64,000 bases of DNA from contig CM055895.1 in NCBI GenBank assembly GCA_029582155.1, positions 56,577,250 to 56,641,249 on the forward strand. The letters run 5' to 3'. The DNA is from Panopea generosa. Taxonomy: Eukaryota; Mollusca; Bivalvia; Adapedonta; Hiatellidae. Every line of letters starts with the position of its first letter. The stretch's first letter is position 1. Shown in pieces: positions 14,601 through 24,445 of the stretch. Below the pieces are notes generated by a model. The model saw nothing but the letters and a program-made list of their open reading frames with translations, was not told where the DNA came from and did not search any database. Both the position numbers and the translations under genes were made by a program.

Positions 14601-17600
14601 AATTGTAATTATGTTTCTGTGACTGACTAAATTCATTTTATTAAGGAAACTGTATGGAAAGTAAAATTGGTGAAATTTAGTTTTTTCATGTTGAAACTGG
14701 AGGTACCCAACTTCAGGGGGCAAAAAGTGGTAAAAAGTGGTACTTTTGACCCCATTTTGGGGACATTTTTAATTTGAGTTTAGGATATAACTTTAATATG
14801 ATGTAGGATTTTTTGGTCTACGAATGGTAGAAATAGTAAAAATTAGGTAAAACGTTATAATTAAGTCTATGGAAAAAGGAATGGTGGTAACTGACCATAT
14901 GTCTTCTATGACGGCATGTATGTGAATGATGATGGAAATGTTTTGAACTTTAGTACAGTTGTATAGATACATCAATATGGCAGTGACTCATGTTGACCAT
15001 CAGCACATGTTAGATAAAAACAATCACATAGTGCCATTTTTAATACCATGGAAAATATTGGTCACTCAAACATTAATGTATGGTTATATCTGCTTACAGT
15101 TGAATGGAGTAAAGAGGAAAACTTCGTTCCTATTGAGGGGGAAACAGTTCTTGCAGATGTTCGCAATCTCGAGGTGGAAATAAAGTGTCTGCAGAAAGGA
15201 ACGCCATATTTTGTACGAGTAGCCGCCATGAACATGAAGGGGTTCAGTACATTTGCCAATTCCAATCCCCCGTATGGAGTTCCTTCAAGTGAGAACATTA
15301 CTAAGAAACAATTTTGATATTTCTTCTCTTTTCTTTTTTATCAAACTGTAGTCACTGGTGTGCCTATACTGTACATATTTGCTGTTAGTTTTTTTTTCAA
15401 TTACATAATCAATTTACTTTATATATAGCAACTTGTCCTAGAAAAGTATTGGTGTATGTGTATTTTTTCTGAAATCTCTGAAATTCAGTTTTTAAACAAA
15501 AATATAAAATATTTATGTGACAGTATATAACCAGCTTTATGTCCTTAGGTTCTTCTTTTTTAATGTCATAGCCCTTTAAAAGGAGTGAAATGAAAATTGA
15601 CTGAGATCCAAACAATATAATCTGTGCTGTGGAATGACTCGAGTCAAGTAACACAAAGTGAATATAAACTTTTTTTTTTTTACAGTTTGATTCTTAATCC
15701 CTTGAAAGGGAACTTAAATTGTTGAGATTGAACCTTTGAAATGCTATGAGAGAATTTCTGTTCTATCCATAAATATGTAAAATAATCTATTGCTATGTCA
15801 ACAGGTTGGAGGGATTTGGAACAAACTTCTCCAAGGTCACAAGGCAAACTGAAAATTCTTGAAGAATTATTTACACAAGTTAAAAGTCTACGTCCTGCAG
15901 ATGCACCAACAATAAAAGGTATGTTATCATAAATCTGGTTTGCAGTTGCTAAATTTGGTTCCCTGGTGTTATATCTGATTTCAAGTTGTTATATCTGGTT
16001 TCCAGTTGATATATCCGTATCTGGTTCCAGTTGTTATATCTGGTTTCCAGTTGTTATATCTGGTTCCAGTTGTTATATCTGGTTCCCAGTTGTTGTTTTT
16101 TTAAAGCCCCAACTGCCATATAAAAGCCACAAGATATATATTATATATAATTCAGTACATGATTCAAATCAGAGAACCCTTTTTCAAAATTTCACAGTCA
16201 TCAATGCAGTGTTTTTGTTATAATGTTGCATACTACTAGATTATTGTTAGTACAATTAATTGGCAAAAGAATAATTTTTAAAAAGTGTTTGTTAAATGCA
16301 GTTTCACTGTTTGAAAAAAAGAGTTAAAGTCCAACTGCCAAAAGTTTGAAATCCAAGGGAGATGTAATCTGTGTTAATTCACCGTCAGCAGATAGTCTAG
16401 TGTGGCATTGTAATTCACCATCAGCAGATAGCCTAGTGTAACATTGTAATTCACCATCAGCAGATAGCCTAGTGTAGCGTTGTAATTTACCATCAGCAGA
16501 TAGCCTAGTGTAGCGTTGTAATTTGATAGTTATTTACTGCCCTGGCTTTAACACACAACAGTTATCTATTGATTATTATATAATGTGCTACAAATGAGGG
16601 CCCAGTTAGTACAGCCGGTAGCATGTCTGACTATCAATCCAGGTGTTGTGAGTTTGAATCCCTAACGGCCACAGTCTCTGTGATGAATGATTGGTTAAAT
16701 GTATAGTAACTGATAAAATCAATAATCTTAACCTATACAATGTATGAACTGCTGTAAAATATCTGGACTTCTGTTCCAAACTATAACTGCAACTTGATTA
16801 TATAATGTTTGTGAAGTGCTATGTATTTAATGTGCCTATTCAATGTTTTACCTGTTCTTGATCAATGCTTTATAGATAATCCTGGATCATCCTCTCCTCT
16901 ACGCAAGAAAAAAGGATTTAAGAACCTTTTCTCATCTGCCCCCAAATTCTTTAAAACATTAAAAAGGTGAGTGTAACATTAAAAAAATAACTTTTTTAGA
17001 TGTACAGTCAAACCTGTGCAAGAAGTAGCCTCTTGTCTTAAGCAGGGACATTCACTATTTCCAATTTCCATTCTTTTAGAGGAAATAAACCTGCATTAAG
17101 CAACAACCTGTCTTAAAAGGCCACCTTTACTCCTTCCCTTGACTGGCTGCTTAAGACAGGTTTGACTGTACTTGTTTTCTTTTATTTTTTTATGTTGATT
17201 TTTTACCTTTCCAGTAGTCTCATATTGGGATTATCGGAGCATCTATTTGTAAATGAACGGAGCATGTGTTTGTAAATGACCCGGGAATGCATTTTACATT
17301 CATACCTAACCAATATATTAGTTAAAACTAAAAACTAAAACAACTGAATGGACAAAAGAAATTTGAATTTTCTTAAATAAGATTTAGTCTATGGTTTATT
17401 GTCAAAAGATTGGCGAGAGAGACTAATGAATCTGATATAGATTCGGGACTTGTGTAAATTTTTAATAATTTTTCAGTTAGTGGTTTATTCTCAAAAGTTT
17501 CAGGATTCAAACTCGGGGACTCTTGTAAATTAAGAATGATTTGTCAGTAGAAATTGCTCTTATTCTTATGTTGTTGCATAAATTTCAGGGGTGTCTATTT

Positions 17601-20600
17601 AGCCAGTTATTTCCGCTATGAGGACAAAGTTTTAGTTACATCGGAGGAACAATTACCTATAGTGGAGGTGGACGAAACATTCACGGCACCCTCCTTACAT
17701 CAGGACCTGTACTGGCTAATGAAGGTGGCGTGCACATGGGATGACATCAAATCTTTACGACAAGACATGGAGAAGAGTACCGCTGAAGGGAAAGTTCACT
17801 TTCGAGGGAAACTGTTGCAAGCTGTATCCATCCTTCAGGTTTGTATAGGCAACAATTGCACTATATGTATATATAATAATATATACTGTTTATTCTGATA
17901 TTTGCATCATTGCACATCTTAACATACATCTTATCAAACTGTTGATTTATGTATTATGTGGGATCAAATTTTGGTGTCTTACAAGATTATTTAGAGCGTG
18001 TGATCCAGTGGTAGAACCTGTTCGTTGGTTTGATCCTCCGCCACAGCAATATGTGGTGTCCTTGAGCAAGATCACTTTATCTATATATGCTTAGTGCTGG
18101 TTCTACCCAGGAAGACCTCAATATCTAAGTTGTAAGAACTTCACAATCAATGTAAAATGAATAAGTTTAAACAAGAGTATTTTTTTGCATTGATTGTGAC
18201 ACAAGTTCTTGCAACATTTTCAAATCTTATTTGATGTCTTCCCTGATAGAGAGCATTGTTATTTTGTAGAATTTTATATAATTCTGATACTATGTGTGAT
18301 TAATTTTTCAAATAATTTCACCTGTGTTCATGATGTGATCTATCTGTCATTGCAGAATGCTCTTGGCACGCACGACCTGGGAAAATTTTACTACAAGCCT
18401 CTGCGCGATCCAAATGGCTGTATCGTTCTGGCAACTGTGAACTTCATTAAAGATCCCAAAGTTGTTGCATTAGGGTCAGGAAAATGGGTTCCATTATCAC
18501 GGCTACAGCGACGGCAATCGCAGTGTATAGGAGATATCCCTGAGGAGCAAGATCGTCTTGTGTCATCCATAAATGTAAGTTACAACACCGTACTCACAGT
18601 GGCTGCCTGTCTGCTCTGGGTTTACATTGATTGCAAATGTAAACGTTGACATCATCCATCCAGGGCAGCAGGGTATTGGATAGAGTGTTGACTTCTCATG
18701 CAATAGGTTTTAGGTTTGGGCTAGAGGTCGACCCGGTGACCTCTCAGATAACATCAACCCTTACTGGTTCTGCTCAGTATATGTCGCCAATCAGCATAAG
18801 TTTTAGTATATTAAACTTATCTAAGCTGAACGTTAAGATATTGTAACTTTTTTAGCTCATCTTTTTTAAAAAAATGAAGAGCTATTGGCATGACCCTGTG
18901 TTGGTGTCATCCACAGGTTTAAGTTTTATGTTTAGCTCAGCTTTTTCTGTATCCATGTTATAGTGACTAAATTTCAAAAACACATTCATATTATGTTATA
19001 GAAACAATGTATATAGATAACTTATATTTGACTCTATAACTTTAAGTTTTTTTTATTTAGCTCGGGTCTAATTTTTTTTTTCAGTTATGCAATTGACTCT
19101 GTAAACTGATCACAATCATGTTTAAAAAGTTTACATATCTGACCTTGACCTCTTAATAGATTTTGAAAAAGGAGCGTCTGCACCTGGTTGCTATGTTGTT
19201 GTTGCTAAAGGACAAGTGTTTGGTACTATGACTGACTTTCTTATTTGTTATTCAGACATGCTCAGTGGTTCATGCAACAACATCATGCCACCCAGAATCA
19301 TCAGTTTATCATCACAAGTCTGAATAAATTAAAACTTGGCACCATTTGTTGTTCACTAAGAAATACTTGTTTGATTTGTTTGAACACTTAGCATCAGTTT
19401 ATGCCATCGAGGACAATTAGTTAAACTGACTACTCTCTCCTGGGGTCCTGGAAGGTTAACCAGTACTCAATCACACCTATCTCTGCGAGTAACTGATAAC
19501 ATTCTTACTTGAATCAGCGGTAAGAGACGAAATGACAATGAGGTGCAATGTCGTATATTAATCAGTGAGATTGTGACTAGGCCAGAGCTTGACCTTACAA
19601 CTCGACCCCACTCCCCCCCCCCCCCCCCCCCCATATGAATCAATAATGGCTCATATCAATTATCTATGGAAAAGGTTAGGTTAATTTATACACTCATATT
19701 ATGTTGTTTTTTATTACAGCTTTTCATTATACCTACCTTGTCTACCTACCTTGTCTACCTATATTGTATCTATGACCATTCCTGTCTTAAAATCAAAATT
19801 AATTTTTGTACAGAGATGTTTGTTACTGAGGTTTCATTGAATTTGTTTTGTATTACAGGAGATGACCCTATACCATCAGACCAGTACTATGGCACTGCCA
19901 CCTGGGTTGTACCTTGGTTACCTGAAACTCCACGCAACCGTCGAATATATACGGGTTCTTGTGTCCCAGATTGCACCAAATGTACTTCCAAATGTCAAAG
20001 TGAGAGATTGCTCCAATGTGTCTTTGTAAGTAAATTTTAGTTTTAATAATATTTATATTTGCTCTTATTCTTTCTTTCTTTTTATTCCATAGGGGAAAAA
20101 TGCTTTATTTCTGTTTCATGTCAGTTTAGAGGTGGCCTGTTCTGGTCTCAGTTCATCTCAGCAGCCATTTGTTTAACCTTCTTTCTAATTGGCAACACTA
20201 TGACACTTTATCTGGTAATTCACTTGCAGCTGTGATAATAACTATGACACTTTATCTGTCAATTAACTTGTAGCTGTGATAATAACTATGACACTTTATT
20301 TATCAATTAACTTAAGACTAACAGAAATTTTATCCGCATATTCTACAGTGTTGTTTTGGAAGACATAGGGTGTGACATGTCTAATTGTAGAATTTGTTTC
20401 ACAATCAATGAAAATAAATAGGTTAACTTAACTAGGTCTGAGTTAACAATGAAATCCTAGTTTTGTTTATATAACAGGGAGGAGTGGAAGTGCTTGAAGT
20501 CTATGACCTCTGGAGGTCATTTGGGGTCACATGTCACAGCAAACCAACAAAAATTCCACAGCAATCTGACCAAAGCTTCTGAAAAACTGTTTAAAATGCT

Positions 20601-23600
20601 TGGTAAGTAACATAATCTTGGTCAATCTTTTCAATGGTAAATTATCTTGGCTAATACTATTAATTTATCATATTGTTATCACTAAATTGACCATGATCAT
20701 ATTCTATGTAAACTGTTAGTAATTGTTTTTGCTATTTATTATTGCAACGTTATTTATCTTAGTTGACAAATTAAGTAGCCTGTGTACTTTAGCATTTATA
20801 GTCAAATAGACGAATTTGCCCTCAATATACACAGTTATGTAGGTACACAGTTAAAGATTTTGATATTAGTTTATACAAATTTTTTTAGCTTGATTGTGAA
20901 GAAAGCTCAGAGATTAAATGAACCTTTCTCGAATCTGTTTCCTGTGTAGAACCTGTACTGAGTATTGTTTTATATAACATATCAGATCAAGCTGGGAATT
21001 GAACTCGCTACCTCCCCATCACTACTGCCATGCTTCACTTATATTGAAATTTAAACATGAAATGTTCCTCAAACAAATGCTCGTTGGTTGATGCATTACC
21101 AAGATAAACTTGTCAGATAAAAACAACTTTTGAAATGAACACATGCTCATTGTATAATCAAAACTTTAATAATAAAGCTGGGCCCGATTAGCTCAGTCGG
21201 TTATGTACCCGACTATCAATACAGGGGTCTTGAGTTTGATTCCCCACCCAGTAACAATCTCCGTGATGATTGATACACGACATTGTGTTTCAGTATCATT
21301 CATTTCTCACCACTGATTCAAGTGGGAAAGTTATAAGTTACTTGCCGAGATGGGGTGTGCTCGAGTACTGGTTAATCCCAGGAAACAGTGGTTAGGTAAA
21401 CTGATCTTCTGTTAACCCTCGATGGCATAAAAATGTTGTTAAATATTCAATCAATCATTCAATCAACAATTAATAAAAAATCATGCGTATCACTGGAGTT
21501 GGTGCGTGTTTAACTTTATATTGCTAGGAATTTTTGTTTAGATAAATTGCATTTAAAATGTCCTCTGATACCATAAGATATTTATTTAATCAATCATATG
21601 TTATTTGTGTATGCCAAAGTATGCCAAAGTATATTTATATCAATATCATTTGGTTCATTTATGTTATATCCAAATTTAGAAACCACTCAGACTCGCAAAG
21701 TTTTTGTTGTTATAATAATTGCACAATCCATCATTATCACAACAGGGTGTTTGTAAAAAATACACTTACATAATATTATCATTAAAACTCAAAACTGCAC
21801 ATTTTAATGCTATTCTGCAGAATGGATTCAATGATTTTTTAGTCTGTAGAATGAACCCAGCTCTCTTGATTGGGTCTGTTAAATAGCAATGTTGGGAAAG
21901 CCACATTTGAGCATGAAGATCGGTCAGTTGCCTCAACTGAAAGTTTGAGTGACGCCAGCATTTGTTTCATTGCTTTGAATTGTGGGACAGGCATAGAATT
22001 CCATGCTTTTTCATTTGGAGGTTTATAGACCTGATTTGCAAGGTATAATGAGATTCTGGGATAGATTATTGTAAACCAGTGTATGTTCTGTTTCCAGGTA
22101 TTTGTGAAGATGTATCACTATCCCATCGTCTGTATGACATGGAGGTGATAGAGCTAAGTCCCCAGGTGTCGTTCATCTTAATGCTTCCACCTGCAGAAGA
22201 TTTGTGTATCGTACCCGGGCAGACAGATGAACTCGCTGAGAGAGATGATTTCATGCTACTACCTGTACAGGTGTTTGAAATGAGTGAGTAATAGTGGAGT
22301 TAGCCACTTGTGCTGTATTTTGTAGTGAGAAACCCGCGTTAATTATCACATCTATAATACAGTTCAGCTTGTGAAAATAAATGAACTGATTGGCTGCTGG
22401 AGGCAGATTTAACCAAGGACTTGTATAGAAGGATTGGAAACTTGCATCTCCTGACTAGATGTCAAATTAATCATAATTCATAGGCAACTGATTTCTTGTA
22501 TATAAATTGTAGGTTGTATGTACATTTGTAATTTTAAATGCTTAAACATGTTTTGATCTTGCAAAATGCTCTTGAATTAAAGATATTGAGGTTTGAGGGA
22601 AAATTTATCGTAATTGGTCTTTATTCTAGCTGCAGTAAACAAATTTTGTAATCACAAGTACTTCAACGGTTTTTAACACAAATTTCTGGGAATGGTATTG
22701 TTTCAATGACAATTTCATTCTGCAGTTGAAGAATTTTGATTTGGATTCCTGAGATGAATGGAAGTTAAGATAAGTAAAAACGAGATATTGCAAGATTTTG
22801 CGTGAATATGCGAGCGTTTACACAATCTCAAACAGTTGCCTTTCCTCCTCTATATAATTCCTTGATTCAGCTGTATACCATTATATAGCTACTCCTAAAG
22901 TTCTGATTACAGATTCTTGTCATGTAAAAATCTACAAGAGTGACCATGAACATTTGGAGATATCCAGTGATTTCTTGTCAGAACATTTCAAGAAATTTGA
23001 ACCTACTGAAAATGTTTTATTTCTTTTACAATAATAATTCCAAAATCATTTTTTATTTTTTGCTTATCAAAAAGTTTCAATAGCCCCTTTATTACATTAC
23101 ACATTGTACAAAATGTCCTAAGTTAAAACAGAAATAATTTCTCCATGTTTATTTCAGTACATATGTGCACATATCAACCAAAGTTCATCAGTCGCTACTC
23201 AAGGCTGTCTTCAATTCTGGAAATGGACAACATTCTTGCTCAACAGATGCAAAGAGAGGTAACTCTACCATTATGAATTTTACAAAATTGCTAAGGTTGC
23301 ATCCCTTTTAAAAAAATTATCACGTTTCATATTTTTATTTGTGTATGCTCCAGCTAAAGATTGCATTGGGAGTTTAAAACAATTAATATGATATTCCGTG
23401 TAATGTGTTCATATACTATATTGTTCCCAATAAAGCTCCGCCTTTAACCCAACAAAAAAAAAAAAGAATGAATGACCATAATATAGTTCCCAATATACCC
23501 CCCACCCCCACCCCCCATCCAAAAAAATTTGAAAAACGAAAAATGTAACAAAAGCCATTGACTGTCTTACTTTAAAAGATAAAGAATATAATCATATTAT

Positions 23601-24445
23601 ATACAGGTCTCTACACTGTGGAATTTTAAAAAAAATGTTACGCCTGGCCTGCCTAAGACAGTTATTTTAAGTTTTACTAGAAACCTTCTTTCACTTTTTT
23701 ACAGGCATTTTCAAAAGAAGAGCTGAATGTAGCCAAACTTAGAGTTCACCAACTAGATAAACTTCAGGTAGACTTGGATAAAGCATGGAAAGGCATGCGC
23801 TGGATCATGGACATTATCACGCATGCACGTTCTCGCACATTCCGTGGTGGCATTCCAGTGAGCACTTTATGGACTCCAAATGAGGAGAGTTTATTGTCAA
23901 TGGAACTCGAGCATAAAGGAAAGATCTTAGACAATAATAATTCAAAACCTTGTGTTTCTAACTCCATTGATTCTAATGTGATCAGTGTGGGTAAAGACAA
24001 TAGAAAAATTGCAAAATTTTATGATCCAAGTGAAGATATCTTGCATGAAAGTGGACATAAAAACAATAAAACAGACACATCTAGTCATTGTGAAAATTCC
24101 TCAGGGATTTTACGGGTTTACGCAGCATACGAAAGTGGGCTAGCCAAAGGAACTAGCGTGAAACTCCATGTCACACCAAAAACTACAGCAAGGGAGGTAA
24201 TTAATTTGGTTGTACAAAACTTAAATCAGGCCGTGATTAATAAAGACAAGCCTGGGCCAGTGTACGAAGAACAAAAGTTTACAGAATTCTGCCTTGTGGC
24301 AGTTATTGGTGCACGGGAAAGAATTCTAAGAGACGATTATCAGCCATTACAGCTTCAAAATCCATGGACTAAAGGACGGCTGTATGTCAGAATGAGAAAC
24401 AATTTGTTAGCTGCCATTCAGCAAGGCCAAGCAACGTCTGTATAA
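2683..24445 (+). CDS. ANKFN1: ANKFN1 / wide awake orthologue, 5' partial, 16 exons
   Basis: Exons: 2683-2793, 7252-7330, 8417-8520, 10440-10573, 12526-12604, 13440-13553, 15100-15288, 15805-15918, 16876-16966, 17589-17838, 18356-18574, 19859-20025, 20478-20602, 22098-22283, 23158-23258, 23705-24445 (stop TAA). All have AG/GT borders and every phase agrees, giving 933 residues in the window. Order of domains: a basic Ser-rich linker, an ankyrin segment (residues ~37-97), a linker with [20 protein letters not shown], an FN3 domain (~169-270), a basic stretch, a conserved central block ([51 protein letters not shown]) and a C-terminal Ras-associating domain (~821-921). I recognise the family from the central block and domain order. 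Fly Wake/Banderuola and mouse Ankfn1 (Nmf9/mWAKE) act in sleep and clock output, neural function and asymmetric division; a role here is inferred from orthology. The start codon lies outside the window. Exon borders are read by eye and not checked by RNA. Confidence 0.93.
3046..3198 (-). mobile_element. tRNA-derived SINE, family D, copy 1
   Basis: On the minus strand there is a tRNA-like head with a B-box (GGTTCAATCCC) at about 3134-3144, preceded by 'gtggatagagtgtttgctgc'. The body contains 'aagcttgattgc' and 'atgaaccgctctc' on the + strand, shared with copies at 20886-21056 and 36911-37085. It lies in an ANKFN1 intron in antisense orientation. Confidence 0.65.
3640..3832. repeat. Degenerate ~36-60-bp tandem repeat
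   Basis: The phrase 'gctcaaattgactctggcc' followed by 'ttg' and 'gatggtgctactgggcatag' recurs four to five times with variable spacing. It lies in the long first intron. No coding signal was seen. Confidence 0.75.
6150..6992. repeat. Minisatellite, unit ~19-20 bp
   Basis: More than 35 variants of 'acatgcttattgaacatct' form an 840-bp array. A shorter variant, 'acatattgaacatct', and a higher-order block ending 'atctagcttattgaacatta' occur several times, so groups of units have been copied together. It lies in the ANKFN1 intron before the ankyrin exons. Confidence 0.95.
7252..8520 (+). CDS. ANKFN1: ANKFN1 exons encoding the ankyrin segment
   Basis: Exons 7252-7330 and 8417-8520 join in phase 2 and read [20 protein letters not shown], then [17 protein letters not shown] and the repeat helices [10 protein letters not shown]. 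'TPLDVAV...N...AKMLLSHGA' is a standard ankyrin core, and the preceding '[18 protein letters not shown]' is a second, N-terminal half repeat. Only about one and a half repeats are visible, which fits the small ankyrin block of this family. The donor at 8521 is a strong GTAAGT. Confidence 0.9.
8087..8262 (-). mobile_element. SINE family C, body fragment, antisense
   Basis: The + strand reads 'cattaacctaacactatttcc', 'gttaaccagtgctcgagc', 'cccacttgaataagtggcaa' and 'gcaatgtcgtatatca', which is the reverse complement of the body of the SINE at 21180-21465. The tRNA-like head is missing or too diverged to see. Confidence 0.65.
8565..9555. repeat. 12/17-bp GC-rich minisatellite in ANKFN1 intron
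   Basis: The array is built from the 12-mer CAGTGGCCCTRT, with a CAGAT pentamer inserted after every one to three units. Variants CAGTGGCTCTGT, ATTAGTGG and CAGTGGCACT occur. It starts 45 bp after the donor of the ankyrin exon. The unit has no stop codon in most phases, so the frame entering from the exon stays open to about 9665. This gives long low-complexity open frames (419 codons in one frame) that I do not regard as real genes. Confidence 0.95.
9780..10340. repeat. Two diverged copies of a ~290-bp repeat
   Basis: Shared blocks appear in the same order twice: 'aggattgattttc' or 'ggagaattgactttcc', 'caacaaccagtcagtcaaat' or 'caactggtcagtcagat', 'tgttcatatttgatat', 'taaagtttgtacaaatcaa' and 'ccctgtaagggg' plus 'ttttac/tata..aggaata'. 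The first copy is at about 9780-10010, the second at about 10060-10340. It is a dispersed-repeat type; the class is unknown. Confidence 0.75.
11518..12216. mobile_element. Non-autonomous TIR element ending in TGTCTCGCC
   Basis: The left end carries TGTCTCGCC with a nearby internal hairpin (TCTCGCCGCAATGAAGGCGAGA), the right end GGCGAGACA. 'ttgcttttccgtcgacggcaac' follows the left end. This layout recurs in mollusc DNA as far as I know. Inside are two related stretches, 'acgttaagttttc...acactatttctcaacaagta' and 'aacgttaagttttc...actatttctaaataagtact', so it has an internal duplication. No transposase is encoded. Confidence 0.6.
12746..12860 (+). mobile_element. tRNA-derived SINE, family B, copy 1
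   Basis: The tRNA-like head has A-box-like 'taatggcagagcatctgcc' and B-box GGTTCAATCCC, followed by 'gggtcatatgaaaaacttaaa'. The same order is seen at 13598-13740. It lies in an ANKFN1 intron 140 bp past an exon. Confidence 0.65.
13085..13430. repeat. ~30-bp minisatellite at an ANKFN1 splice acceptor
   Basis: The unit 'tttgtattttcctaattcat' plus 'ttatctgttat' repeats about ten times and runs directly into the pyrimidine tract and TTTGCAG acceptor of the exon at 13440. The acceptor context is thus made of the repeat unit itself. Confidence 0.85.
13440..15288 (+). CDS. ANKFN1: ANKFN1 exons encoding the fibronectin III domain
   Basis: Exons 13440-13553 and 15100-15288 join in phase 1. They read [20 protein letters not shown], then [20 protein letters not shown], and close with [17 protein letters not shown]. 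The pattern (P..V...S..SL.V.F.EP, Y.IEWS, Y.VRV.A.N..G.S) is a typical FN3 fold, about 100 residues. The intron splits the domain after the third strand region. Confidence 0.92.
13598..13740 (+). mobile_element. tRNA-derived SINE, family B, copy 2
   Basis: The head 'attggtagagcgtctgcc' plus B-box GGTTCGATCCC is well preserved and is followed by 'gggtcacaccaaaaacttga'. It resembles a tRNA gene, but the 5' acceptor stem does not pair with the 3' side and the same tail is found at 12746-12860, so a SINE is the better call. Confidence 0.7.
14119..14336 (+). mobile_element. tRNA-derived SINE, family A, copy 1
   Basis: Degraded tRNA-like head with 'gtcatgggttcattcc', then the family body: 'ctatgtgtggtgtccttgag', 'caagacaa', 'catatgcttagtactggttc', 'ccaaggaagtcttcgagcc', 'ttatcacttgtttca' and the tail 'aaataagtttaaact'. 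It shares these blocks in order with copies at 17991, 38300, 48367, 51852 and, reversed, 28373. Confidence 0.8.
15945..16095. repeat. Short tandem repeat, unit ~18-20 bp
   Basis: 'gttatatctggtttccagtt' and one-base-shorter variants repeat about seven times just after the donor of the exon ending at 15918. No coding meaning is likely. Confidence 0.85.
16375..16523. repeat. 36-bp tandem repeat, four copies
   Basis: The unit contains 'aattcaccatcagcagatag' then 'cctagtgtaacattgt'. The four copies differ by a few bases each. It lies in an ANKFN1 intron. Confidence 0.9.
16598..16700 (+). mobile_element. SINE family C, head only
   Basis: The tRNA-like head 'gggcccagttagtacagccg' with 'gcatgtctgactatcaat' and 'gtgagtttgaatcccta' matches the head of the longer copy at 21180. 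'acagtctctgtgatgaatga' follows as there. The rest of the body is lost. Confidence 0.65.
17005..17168. mobile_element. MITE with TA target duplication (mariner type)
   Basis: The termini CAGTCAAACCTGT and ACAGGTTTGACTG are perfect inverted repeats, each flanked by TA. Just inside, 'cttgtcttaagcagg' and 'tggctgcttaagacagg' extend the inversion. The 164-bp length, TA flanks and lack of coding sequence are those of a Tc1/mariner-type MITE. Confidence 0.85.
17991..18173 (+). mobile_element. tRNA-derived SINE, family A, copy 2
   Basis: It starts 'ttagagcgtgtgatccagtg' with 'gttcgttggtttgatcctcc', then 'atgtggtgtccttgagcaag', 'atatgcttagtgctggttc', 'tacccaggaagacctc' and the tail 'gaataagtttaaac'. 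It ends 180 bp upstream of the ANKFN1 exon at 18356. Confidence 0.8.
18853..19240. repeat. Dispersed repeat beginning TTAGCTCATCTT
   Basis: 'tttagctcatcttttttaaa' followed by 'tgaagagctattggcatgac' is an imperfect inverted start (agctcatct ... gatgagct type) that I know as a common mollusc repeat layout. The right end is not clear. Class unknown. Confidence 0.4.
19385..19590 (-). mobile_element. SINE family C, body, antisense
   Basis: The + strand reads 'tgccatcgagga', 'gttaaactgac', 'ctggaaggttaaccagtact', 'acttgaatcagcggtaagag' and 'caatgtcgtatattaatcag', the reverse complement of the body at 21180-21465. A run of 21 C follows at 19612-19632. Confidence 0.7.
20199..20312. repeat. ~49-bp tandem repeat, 2.4 copies
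   Basis: 'ctatgacactttatctg' followed by 'tcaattaacttgtagctgtg' and 'ataata' occurs three times, the last partial. It lies between two ANKFN1 exons. Confidence 0.85.
20886..21056 (-). mobile_element. tRNA-derived SINE, family D, copy 2
   Basis: The + strand has 'tagcttgattgtgaagaaag', 'gaacctttctcgaatctg', 'gtagaacctgtactgagtat', 'ttttatataacat' and 'gctgggaattgaactcgcta'. The last block is the reverse complement of a B-box. The same order occurs at 36911-37085. Confidence 0.7.
21180..21465 (+). mobile_element. tRNA-derived SINE, family C, fullest copy
   Basis: The head 'ggcccgattagctcagtcgg' is a clear A-box region; 'cttgagtttgattcccc' is the B-box. The body reads 'ctccgtgatgattgatacac', 'gacattgtg', 'gattcaagtgggaaag', 'gagtactggttaatcccagg' and 'ctgttaaccctcgatggc'. 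It ends in a tail of repeated 'caatcaat', probably the 3' priming end. It is the reference copy for fragments at 8087, 16598 and 19385. Confidence 0.8.
23705..24445 (+). CDS. ANKFN1: ANKFN1 last exon with Ras-associating domain
   Basis: This 741-bp exon begins [20 protein letters not shown], a predicted coiled helix, continues with [20 protein letters not shown] and a low-conservation linker, then a domain that opens [20 protein letters not shown] and continues [18 protein letters not shown]. The pattern (basic and hydrophobic strand, 'TTAREVI..VL', '[14 protein letters not shown]', '[12 protein letters not shown]') fits an RA domain of the ubiquitin fold. RA domains bind GTP-loaded Ras-type GTPases; binding here is only inferred. 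Stop TAA at 24443-24445. Confidence 0.9.
   Translation, partial: AFSKEELNVAKLRVHQLDKLQVDLDKAWKGMRWIMDIITHARSRTFRGGIPVSTLWTPNEESLLSMELEHKGKILDNNNSKPCVSNSIDSNVISVGKDNRKIAKFYDPSEDILHESGHKNNKTDTSSHCENSSGILRVYAAYESGLAKGTSVKLHVTPKTTAREVINLVVQNLNQAVINKDKPGPVYEEQKFTEFCLVAVIGARERILRDDYQPLQLQNPWTKGRLYVRMRNNLLAAIQQGQATSV

Noticed and set aside
18655-18850. A tRNA-like stretch ('ggtattggatagagtgttga', 'gctagaggtcgacccgg')
   Set aside because: It may be an old SINE head, but the boxes are degraded and no second copy was found to define it.
19666-20040. A 124-codon frame over an ANKFN1 exon
   Set aside because: It is the wrong frame. The frame set by the upstream exon reads [15 protein letters not shown] and continues as conserved ANKFN1 sequence.
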